A stretch of 64,000 nucleotides of DNA from UMGS1519 sp050951005 (GTDB taxonomy: Bacteria > Actinomycetota > Coriobacteriia > Coriobacteriales > Eggerthellaceae): NCBI GenBank assembly GCA_050951005.1, contig JBMNIP010000002.1, forward strand, positions 62,001-126,000, in the 5' to 3' direction. The first letter of the stretch is position 1; every line of letters starts with the position of its first letter. This document shows positions 19,401-28,300 of this stretch, one piece after another. The notes below the pieces were generated by a model that worked only from the letters and a program-made list of their open reading frames with translations, ran no database searches and was not told where the DNA came from. The position numbers and the translations under genes are program-made.

Positions 19401-22072
19401 GAGTCTGCATAGCAGTTGTCCAGGGATAGATCGGACGTAACGGCTGCATCGTTTTCCGGGCTGATGCCAAAGTCATCGGCCGCGTCGTATGGATAGATGC
19501 CAGAAAAACTCAGCGACACGGCCCGCTCGACCCATTCGGTTTCGGGTACGGACACGCGGAAAATCACCATAGTCCTGCCAGATCCCCGCCAATTGGGCTC
19601 TTGGGTGACTTGTATGTCATCTATTTTTTGGCTCTTGCCACCCCAGCTCGATGTACTGGAATACACGACCCCGCTCAACGTTACGCGAGCACTTCCCTCT
19701 TTGTAGTTCATCCCCTCGGGGAGCAAATCATAGAACGTCGCCTCGTGCTCGAGGCCGCCCATGGCCTGCCGATACTCCTCGGGGGAGATATAGCTCTTGG
19801 AGTTCGCCCACAGCATTTGCTGGGTCAACGTGTAGTTAATCGTGGTCTGGCGTTTCGCTGCGTCGTTGTATTTGGAGTTCACCTTTTTCGTAAGCTGTTG
19901 ATTCGACCCTCCGCCTTCCAGCGTATGATCGGCAGAAGCGTGCTGCAGGTATTTTCCATCGGGAAGATCGTACCCGCCTGCAGTATCGTGAGTAAGAATC
20001 TTGTCTTTGAGGGAACCCGATACATCCCCATCGTCGGTGGTGTTGACGATGTTGTTGTTCGAGTCGAGAACACGGAGCGAATCCACATTGGTGAGCTTCA
20101 CGGAATCCTGTCCCGCGATAATCTGCTTTACATGTGCCGTGGGCTTCAAGCGAATGCCTAACGTCATGCTCATGTGGAGGCCCATTTCATTCGTCTTGGC
20201 AACCCACTTTACCTGGATGGCGCCCAAGCCCTTGAGGTCCATGTTATTAATGCTCTCGCCAGGCGTTGCCGTTTTGAAGAGCTGCCATTCTCCGTTTGGA
20301 CTCGTCCGGTAATAGAACGCGGCCGTGTTGTTCTCGTCCGAACCCCCTTTTGAGTTGTAGTTGGTGAAGACGAGATTGTACGAGCCGGTATCGGGATTGT
20401 CGACGGCTTTCTCATGGGAAACCGTGCTGGACTCGATTCGTGAAATCTCGTAATCTCCAGGCTCAAGAAGCGTGCCATCCAGATAGAGCTGGTCGTCGAT
20501 AAGCTCGGCAGTCCAGGTCTTCTTTCCGTAGTTTCCGTTTTCATCCTTGGTGAGGTCGTAGCCCATCAGGTACTTACCCACCGTATTCTGGTTGTAGGGG
20601 GTCGCGCAGGTGTATTGAATCTCGGTCGTTTCATTCCCATTGTTGAGCATCTTGAGGGGGCCCTGGATAGAATCGGCACCGTTTGCATATTTACTTGCGG
20701 CAAAGAGGTCTCCCGTGTAATGGAACGATACCGTGTCGTTTTTAAACTTTACGGTGTCGCTCTTCTCCTGCACGGATGTATCGTCCATGCCCTGCAGCCG
20801 ATAGGTGATGGTGTTCTTCATCTGCTTGCCCGATTCCTCGGCAGACTTCGGGTAGGCTACCACAATGCTTGCCGCGGATTCGTGACCGTACGTCGAGCCT
20901 GGGCTTCCCTCCAAATCGGGGTGCGCGGCATAAGCCGACCAAGAAGTGGTGTAAGTGCTGTCGGAGAACTTGTTCCAATTGGTTACCGAGTTTCCGTTTT
21001 CGTCGGTTTTGTAGTCATCCGTGCCTTTCCAGACAACGGGAATGCCTCCATCGCTCGGGGTGTCAATGAACTGGAATTTGAAGGGCATGCCGTTAACCGT
21101 TTTCCCGCCCTCGACATTGAAAAGGTAATAGGAATATTCATCGTCGGTAATGCCGGCGGGCCGATCGCCCCAATCGCTTTGCCACCGCACGTAACGGCCA
21201 CTCTTGTATTTATCGGCATATTTGACAGTCACCTTTGAGTTGTACTTCGCTGTCAATGTGCCGCTATCAATGGAATTTCCGTTGACCGTGCCCGACCATG
21301 GAATTGAGGCTTCAGCGCCGTTTTCAATCTTGTAGATACAGTTATTGGAATTCATGTAGGTATTGTTTGCGACATCGTATTCGAAATCGCAGGTGAAGGC
21401 CACCGTCGAGTTGAACGGCTCGTAGTTGGTGATGGTTACCGTCCCAGCGGCCTTATCGACCGTATAGTTGAACTCGGTAGCGTTGCTCGTGTTGGGCGCT
21501 TCGGGGACGGCAAGCTTCACCTGGGCGCCGGCATTTGAACCGTCGCGCGTTTTGAACAGATAGAGAGGCAGGGTAATCTTGATCGATCCCGCTTCATAGG
21601 TTTTGTTCTGGCTGACGCTGAAGGTAATCTTGCCCTTCGCCGCGATGCCATCGCCATTCTCTTTCGGCGGTTGGAATTCGATGGAACTTCCGTCAGATGA
21701 GACGGTGGCATTGGAACCTTGCGTCCAGACCACGGACAGGGATGCATCCGTTGCATCTCCCGCTCCCTCTGCACGCAACGGAGCGGCATGGCGCGCCTTC
21801 TTGTTCGCAGTGGAGGATTTCCCGGTAACCTGCTCAGCGTCATCAGCCTGCTCCGTCGAAGAGCTCTTTCCGTCTGCGCTCGTTGCGCTCTCTGCCTCCG
21901 CCGTGGACGCGGAGTCGGCAGACTCGGCAGACTCGGCAGACTTGGCCGTCACGGTCGAAGACGACGCCGCGCCTCCGGACTCGGCCAAGGCCGTCGGCGC
22001 TACCGGCATGAGGCCGACGACCAATATGAGGCTCAAGAGAATACGCGATAACGGTCTCGAAAGCGCTTTCAT
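16466..22072 (-). CDS. Giant sortase-anchored surface protein with three pilin-type repeats
   Basis: The ~1868-residue protein starts with a signal peptide (MKALSRPLSRILLSLILVVG... cut after ALA). After a Ser/Ala/Glu-rich stretch come a long adhesin-like N-terminal region of about 1,150 residues, a DUF7601-like domain (TYTFYKGTSASGTASGY), a Cna-B domain (VPVKKTWN...VEETTDLG) and three pilin-type repeats opening with AIPVxK or AVPVxK and closing TFTN. The tail is MPQTGDGAGM, a hydrophobic helix and RRSQE, an LPXTG-like sortase signal. ATG at 22072 is chosen because GAGGGG lies 7 nt upstream. It is a paralogue of the next gene upstream. Binding target unknown; it is inferred to be an adhesin or stalk. 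Confidence 0.9.
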   Translation of the reverse strand: MKALSRPLSRILLSLILVVGLMPVAPTALAESGGAASSSTVTAKSAESAESADSASTAEAESATSADGKSSSTEQADDAEQVTGKSSTANKKARHAAPLRAEGAGDATDASLSVVWTQGSNATVSSDGSSIEFQPPKENGDGIAAKGKITFSVSQNKTYEAGSIKITLPLYLFKTRDGSNAGAQVKLAVPEAPNTSNATEFNYTVDKAAGTVTITNYEPFNSTVAFTCDFEYDVANNTYMNSNNCIYKIENGAEASIPWSGTVNGNSIDSGTLTAKYNSKVTVKYADKYKSGRYVRWQSDWGDRPAGITDDEYSYYLFNVEGGKTVNGMPFKFQFIDTPSDGGIPVVWKGTDDYKTDENGNSVTNWNKFSDSTYTTSWSAYAAHPDLEGSPGSTYGHESAASIVVAYPKSAEESGKQMKNTITYRLQGMDDTSVQEKSDTVKFKNDTVSFHYTGDLFAASKYANGADSIQGPLKMLNNGNETTEIQYTCATPYNQNTVGKYLMGYDLTKDENGNYGKKTWTAELIDDQLYLDGTLLEPGDYEISRIESSTVSHEKAVDNPDTGSYNLVFTNYNSKGGSDENNTAAFYYRTSPNGEWQLFKTATPGESINNMDLKGLGAIQVKWVAKTNEMGLHMSMTLGIRLKPTAHVKQIIAGQDSVKLTNVDSLRVLDSNNNIVNTTDDGDVSGSLKDKILTHDTAGGYDLPDGKYLQHASADHTLEGGGSNQQLTKKVNSKYNDAAKRQTTINYTLTQQMLWANSKSYISPEEYRQAMGGLEHEATFYDLLPEGMNYKEGSARVTLSGVVYSSTSSWGGKSQKIDDIQVTQEPNWRGSGRTMVIFRVSVPETEWVERAVSLSFSGIYPYDAADDFGISPENDAAVTSDLSLDNCYADSPSSPRGNKEALDNDTWSSYLSDLDGDGNTGTADAASAAYASVSVTASHLDAAQTGFSKAIKALEDTNYSMQTETYADGSYTYRLRYRPDEDSAAKGLVFYDTIENAYGSNEHWKGMLQSVDVAYMRSQGVDAKVYYSTAAGCDPRNNEGDRDLLDASKWSTTAPSDMSKVTAIAVDLTKKTDGSDFELQSGRTAVVFLNMTAPSDVVRYVKPNRVYAYNDAAVKAQIKHVAASNSAVNAQIRRVGDSGYSAASVLHSEATQIGLRVIYKNLTVSKAVTGTSADKTKDYTYDLTFSGLEPSTTYTFYKGTSASGTASGYTFASDAGGKATAQVKLSDAESLTVRLPQNAKYTVSEQGTDEMAPSYTITSGGETLAQGSETDTGAALSTGEQALSGDTAVAYTNENKATVDVPVKKTWNASSYGSATMPTVQVKLLANGSDTGKTITLDGTPDDVETTAWNATFEDLDKYDSDWNEITYSVEETTDLGAGWTKKVDGPSGTVKYWTVTNTYTVQPTTAAIPVAKVLAKGDDSYTAPDIAGEFEFTIKDDPSDQVDSPLPADKTVKCGASGATVSFGAITYTKPGTYKYLVTESGSMPGVANDEDASAGKAVTVTVKDNGDGTMTAAVSGADATAEQASEDTTFTNAYTPAPVSVAVPVTKALSYAEGLEPADIAGKFTFTLADDPSDQVESPLPDEPTVECGKDGEAVDFKAITYTKPGTYKYLVTESGEAGGISNDAAATSGKPVTVTVSDDGMGALTATVSGADGDAQRPDATTFTNTYATEPATAAIPVTKVLESDSPSGLPDITGRFAFTLSGEDGAPMPDGAGATVTNPGEHGGTARFGAITYTKPGTYTYKITESGKVGGVDNDPEATSGKAVTVTVSDDGAGRLHASITGADSAGGAESEDTTFTNRYTAPDGGNDSDGDSDGGTDHGETTMQRMGMPQTGDGAGMLALALGALAALGAVALVISAIRRSQE

Positions 22073-22221
22073 GGCAAATCCCCTCGGTTGTCCCCAAACA
22101 ACAGCGAACGTAGTCACAGCAGCCGCGCATTGTTGTGATGCGAAATAAACCGCGTGGTCACGAACGATTCCCTCTGTGTTATTTTCCCAATGCAGAATTA
22201 TAGCTATTTCCCAGTTCAGAA
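22073..22221 (-). promoter_or_regulatory. Promoter and leader of the first giant adhesin
   Basis: On the minus strand a TATAAT -10 box (22197-22202) is preceded by a TTCTGAA block (22215-22221). The leader of about 120 nt ends in a small hairpin (GTTGT/ACAAC, 22087-22102) directly before the GAGGGG ribosome site. The same arrangement, with the same distances within 1 nt, precedes the second giant gene. The rest of the 307-nt gap up to 22379 holds only the terminator of the upstream gene. Confidence 0.55.
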
Positions 22222-22287
22222 CGCTGTTAAGGAGGAAATTATTTTCTGCACGCCGCCTCTGGCCCGGGATGGCGGTCTATGCGAAGA

Positions 22288-22322
22288 AAGCCCCCTCGTC
22301 CTCCATGCAGACGAGGGGGCTT
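22288..22322 (-). terminator. Terminator of the second giant adhesin gene
   Basis: A 13-bp stem (22288-22300 with 22310-22322, core CCCCCTCGTC) is followed on the minus strand by TTTCTTCG. It lies about 60 nt beyond the stop codon of the 2,500-residue adhesin gene and before the promoter of the other paralogue, so the two are separate transcripts. Confidence 0.8.
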
Positions 22323-22379
22323 CCACTATCGGCAAGAACGGCGGGAGCCCATGCGCGTCTAACCGCCGAGCAGGCGCTC

Positions 22380-25300
22380 CTACCCGCGGTTGCGACGGCG
22401 GACGGCGAGCACCAGGGCCACGGCGCCGAGGGCCGCGAGCACACCGAGCGCGAGCGCCAGCATGCCGGCGCCATCGCCGGTCTTCGGCATATCCATGCGC
22501 GTCATCGTCATCTCGCCGGAATCAGACGCCCGATACTCGTTGGTGAACGTGGTCCCCTCGGAGGCCAGGGCGGCGGTGGTGTCCGCGCCCGAGATGGCGG
22601 CCTCAAGGCTGCCGGAGCCGTCGTCGGAGACCGTCACCGTCACGGTCTTGCCCTTCGCGGCATCCTTATCGTTCACCACGTTTTCGGCCGTGCCGGACTC
22701 GGTGATGGTGTAGGTGTAGGTGCCGGGCTCGGTGTAGGTGATGGTGCCGAACGAGGCAATGCCGCCGTCATGGTCTTTGCCGTTGCCCGTGTTCGCAACC
22801 TGTTCCCCGCCCTTCGCCGGCATCGGGGCTCCGTCCTCTGCCTTCAGAGTGAAGCTGAACTTGCCCGTGATGTCGCCCGGCTCGGAGTCTTCGTCGTAGG
22901 CAAGCTCCTTGTGCACCGGGATGGTGGCCGTGGCCGCATCGGGGATGTAGGTGTTCGTGAACGTCAACGGCCTCTCGTCGGTCGAGCTGACGCGGTCGAC
23001 GTACAGGGCGCCGTCGCCGCCGTCCCTGACGACGACTTCCACCGCCTTGCCGGAGGTGCCAGCGCTGTCGTTCTCGACGCCGTTGAGGTTGCCGGACTCG
23101 GTGACCAGGTAGCGGTAGGTTCCGGGCATGGAATACTCGATGGCGTCGAAGTCCACGGCGTCGCCGTCGCCGCCGCACTTGACGGTCTTATTCCCGGGCA
23201 GCGGCGAGTCGACCTGGTCGCCTGAATCGTCGGCGATGGTGAAGGTGAACTTGCCCGCGATGTCGGGTGCCGTGAACGAGGAGTCCCCCTTTTTGAGCAC
23301 CTTCTTCACCGGGATGGTCGCGCTGGTGGGCTGGACCGTGTAGGTGTTCGTGAAGGTGGTGTCCTCGGAGGTCTGGTCCGCAGTGGCATCAGCACCGCTG
23401 ACCGTCGCGGTCATCGTGCCGTCGCCGTCATCGGCGACAGTGACGGTCACCAGTTTGCCGGCGGCTGCATCCGGGTCGTTGGTGATACCGCCGGCTGAGC
23501 CGGACTCGGTCACCAGGTACCGGTAGGTGCCGGGCTTCGCGAACTCGATCTCGGCGAATTTGACCGTGTCGCCGGCCTTGCCGCACTTGATGGTCGTGTC
23601 CGCCGGCAGCGGCGAGTCCACATTATCAGACGGGTCGTCCTTAATCTCGAACGTGAACTTGCCCGCGACGTCGGCAGGCGACAGGCCGTCCGCATACGAC
23701 AGCGTCTTCGTCACCGGGATGGCCGCCGTAGCGGGGTCGACGGTATACGTGTTGGTGAAGGTGGTGTCATCGGAGGCCTCATCCTCGGTCGCGTCGGCAC
23801 CGGAGGTTGATGCCGCCAGCTGACCGGAGCCGTCGTCGGTGACGGTGACGGTCACGGACTTGCCGGAGGCCGCCGCAGCGTCGTTGGAGATGCCTCCCGC
23901 CTCGCCGGACTCGGTCACCAGGTACTTGTAGGTACCGGGCTTCGTGTACTTGATCTTGCTAAAGCTGACTGTTGCGCCATCCTTGCCGCACTTGACGGTC
24001 GTGTCCGCCGGCAACGGCGAATCGACGTTATCGGACGGGTCGTCGGCGATAGTGAACGTGAACTTTCCTGCGATGTCGGCGGGCGTCAGGCCGGCGTCAT
24101 GGGCGACGGTCTTCTTGACCGGGACGGCGACGCTCACTGGGCTCGGTGTGTAGGTGTTGGTGAACGTCGTGTCCTCGGATGCCTTGTCGGCGGTCGCGTC
24201 GGCGCCGTTGACCGTCGCGGTCATCGTGCCGTCGCCGTTGTCCTTGACGGTGACCGTCACGGCCTTGCCGGCCGAGGCGTCCTCGTCGTTGGCCACGCCG
24301 GGCAGGGTGCCGGACTCGGTCACCAGGTACTTGTACGTGCCGGGCTTCGTATAGGTGATCGAGCCGAAGCTCACCGCCGTGCCGCTCGCTGCGCACTCCA
24401 CGGTCTCGCCGCCCGAGGCGGGCATGGGCGCGCCGTCCTGGGCCGCCAGCTTGAACGTAAACTTGCCGGTTACGTCTGGCGCCGTGTAGGAGTCGTCGCC
24501 CTTGGCCAGCACCTTCTCCACCGGGATGGCAGCCGTCGTGGGCTGCACTGTGTAGGTGTTCGTGAACGTGAGCGGGCTGGCCGCGGTGGAACTCACGGAG
24601 TCCACCTTGAGCTTGCCCGTGCCGTCGTCGGAGACCTTCACGGTCACGGACTTGCCGGACTCGGCCTCGGAGTCGTTGGTGATGCCGCCCGCGCTGCCGG
24701 ACTCGGTCACCAGGTACCGGTAGGTGCCGGGCTTGGTGAATTCGATCTTGCCGAAGCTGACGGTTTCGCCGTCCTTGCCGCATTCCACGGTATTGTCGTC
24801 CGGCAGCGGCGAGTCGACGCCGTCGCTGGCGTCGTCGGCGATGGCGAACTCGAACTTGCCCGCGACGTCGGCGGGAGCGAGGCCGGCGTCATGCGAAACG
24901 GACTTCCTCACCGGGATCGCCGCCTCGGCCGGGTCCGGGGTGTAGGTGTTAGTGAAGGTGAGCGGGCTGGCCTCGGTGGAGCTCACGGAGTCCACCTTGA
25001 GCTTGCCCGTGCCGTCGTCGGAGACCTTCACGGTCACGGACTTGCCGGACTCGGCCTCGGAGTCGTTGGTGATGCCGCCCGCGCTGCCGGACTCGGTCAC
25101 CAGGTACCGGTAGGTGCCGGGCTTGGTGAATTCGATCTTGCCGAAGCTGACGGTTTCGCCGTCCTTGCCGCATTCCACGGTATTGTCGTCCGGCAGCGGC
25201 GAGTCGACGCCGTCGCTGGCGTCGTCGGCGATGGCGAACTCGAACTTGCCCGCGACGTCGGCGGGAGCGAGGCCGGCGTCATGCGAAACGGACTTCCTCA

Positions 25301-28300
25301 CCGGGATCGCCGCCTCGGCCGGGTCCGGGGTGTAGGTGTTAGTGAAGGTGAGCGGGCTGGCCTCGGTGGAGCTCACGGAGTCAACGTACAGCGCGCCTTG
25401 CGCGTTGTCCTTGACGGTGACCGTCACGGCCTTGCCCGTGCTCGCCTCCGCGTCGTTGGCCACGCCGGGCAGGCTGCCGGACTCGGTCACCTTGTAGGTG
25501 TAGGTGCCGGGCTTCGTGTAGGTGATGGCGCCGAAGCTCACCGTGGCGCCGCTGGCGCCGCACTTGACCGTCTTGTCGGCGGGAAGCGGCGAGTCGACTT
25601 GGTCGGAAGGGTCGTCCTTGATCGTGAACTCGAACTCGCCCGCGATGTCGGGCGCCGTGTAGGAGTCGTCGCCCTTGGCCAGGACCTTCTCCACCGGGAT
25701 GGCAGCCGTGGTCGGCGTGGGCGTGTAGGTGTTCGTCACCGTCCAGTACTTCACCGTGCCGCTTGGCCCGTCCACCTTCTTGGTCCAGCCCGCGCCGAGG
25801 TCGGTGGTCTCCTCCACCGAGTACGTGATCTCGTTGTAGTCCTCGTCGTACTTCGCGAGGTCCTCGTAGGTGTCCGACCACTCATTCCCCTCGAACAGCA
25901 CGCGTTCGGAGCCCTCGACGGCGCTGCCGTTCTTCAGGAGCCGGACCTTCACGGACTGCGCGCGGTCCCCGCCGAACATCGTGTCATCCCAGACCTTTTT
26001 CACCTCCAAGTCCACCGTGGCCTTGTTCTCGTTGGTGTAGGCGACGGCGGTGTCGCCGGAGAGGGTCTGCTCGCCGGTCGACAGGGCGGCGCCGGTGTCG
26101 GTCTCGCTGCCCTGCGCGAGCGTCTCGCCTCCCGAGGCGATGGTGTAGCTGGGGCACATCTCGTCGGTCCCCTGCTCGCTTACGGAATAGCGAGCCTTCA
26201 GTGGAATAGCCACAGTCAGCTGCTCGGAATCCTTCAACTTCACCTGTGTGGTTGCCGCACCATTGTTGTCGGTGGTGAACGAATAGTCGGACGCCGTGCC
26301 GGAGGCGCTAGTACCCTTGTAGAACGTGTAGGTGGTATTAGGTTCCATCTGGCTGAACGTCAGGTCGTACACGTATTCGTGGTCCTTATTTTCCTGCGTG
26401 CCCGTGACCGCCTTGGACAGCGTGAGGTTGCGCTTCTCAACGCGCAATTTCACCTTGGTGGGCTGTGTATTCAATACACGGGCCGAGGAGAAGCTGGAAG
26501 AACCTGCCTGCTGGATTTGCGCGTTCACAGCTGAATCATTGTAGGCATACGTTTTGGTGGGGAAGATGTAGGGCATCACGTTCTCCGGCGCCTGCATGTA
26601 CAAGATTGCCGAAGCCGTGCGGCCTGCCTGCAGCACGAAGTCATTGCCGTCGGTGTTCTTGGTCAGATCTATCGCTACTGCTGTGACCTTGCTCATGTCG
26701 GAAGGAGCCGCTGTGGACCATTTCGAGGCGTCCGAGAGGTCGCGGTCGCCCTCGTTGTTCCTGGGGTCGCAGCCTGCAGCGGTGGAGTAGTACACCTTGG
26801 CGTCCACGCCCTGGCTCCTCATGTAGGCGACGTCGACGCTCTGCAGCGTGCCCTTCCAGTGCTCGTTGCTGCCGTAGGCGTTCTCGATGGTGTCGTAGAA
26901 CACCAACCCCTTGGCTGCACTGTTGTCGTCGGGACGATAGCGCAACCGATACGTATAGATACCGTCCGCATAGGTTTCCGCCTCGGTGCCATAGGAAGCA
27001 TCTTCAGCCGCCTTGACAGCCTTGGTGAATCCGGTTTCAGCAGAACCCAGATGCGAAGCGGTCGCGCTTGCAGAAGCGTACGCGGTGGAAAGTGCGTTGT
27101 CGGTGCCCGTCACGCCATCGCCATCGAGGTCGGTAAGATAGCTCGACCACGTGTCGTTCGAGACCGAGGTTTGCTCACCACGAGGGCTGGTGGGCGAATC
27201 GGCATAGCAGGAGTTCAGATTCAGATCGGTAGACACGGCGGCGTCGTTGACCGGCGTGATGCCGTAATCGTCGCCCGAATCGTAGGGATAGATGCCATCA
27301 AAGGACAGAGTAACAGAGCGGTTGACAGTCTGAGTCTCGGGAACGTTCACCGTGAACTTCACCATGGTGCGACCTGAATTCCTCCAGTTCGGCACCTGGG
27401 TGACTTGGATATCAGAAAGATATTGATAGTCAGAACTGGAAGAAGTTTCTGAAGTCCAAATTATGCCGTTCAATCTTGCTTTAACGCTGCCCTCTTTGTA
27501 GCTCATGCCCAATGGCAGCAAGTCGTAGAACGTGGCTGTATGCTGAAGACCGCCCATTAATTCCTGATAGGTTTCGGGTGAAATGTAGCCACCGTAACCC
27601 CATTGCAACTGCTGCTTGAGCGAATAGTGAATAGTTGAGGTACGGCTTGCGCTGTCGGTCCCTTTTAATGAGGCGTCTTTCGTGAGGGTTTCGCTGGCGT
27701 TGCCGTCTGTAAGATTGTAGGTAGCAGAGTCGTGCTGCAGGTATTTGTCCGCATCAAGACCATAGCCGCCCTGTTGGTCGTGGTCTTTTACCTTGTCCGT
27801 CATGCTGCCCGAAATGGAGCTGCTTGAGGTCTGGTTAACGACGTGGTTGCCCGAATCCAGAACGCGCAAGCTGTCGATATTCATTAGCTGTACGGAGGTT
27901 TTACCCTCGATGATTTGCTTGACGTGCGCCGTGGGCTTGAGCTTGATGGACGGGGTCATGCTCAGGTACATGCCATAATCGTTCGTCTTGGCGACGCACT
28001 TCACCTGAATTGCGCCTTTACCCGACAGGTCGATGTTCTGCAGATTGTTGCCATCGCTTGCGGTTTTGGCGAGAATCCAGTCCCCCGTGGTAGAGGTTCG
28101 GTAGTACACCGCAGCGATGTTGTTTTCGTCCGTTCCGCCTTCGTCGTAGTAGAAAACATTTTTGTAGGTGTACGAGTCTCTATCTGGGTCGATTATCAAT
28201 TTCTGGTGCCAGGCATACGCGTCTAGGCTGGAGATTTCGTAGTCACCTGGTTGGAGCAGCTCTCCTTCCAGATAGAGCTGGTCGTCAATGAGCTCGCCGG

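Noticed and set aside
22380..26000. Regularly spaced repeats resembling a CRISPR array or satellite
   Set aside because: The repeats are about 370-390 bp, in frame and encode pilin-type domains; there are no short palindromic repeats with unique spacers and no cas genes.
16379..26534. Long open frames opposite the adhesin genes (for example 16379-18559 and 24099-26534 on the plus strand), with similar ones at 657-2447 and 5022-7403
   Set aside because: They are antisense to well-supported genes, start without ribosome sites, and have Gly/Val/Arg-rich repetitive composition expected from GC-rich codons read backwards.
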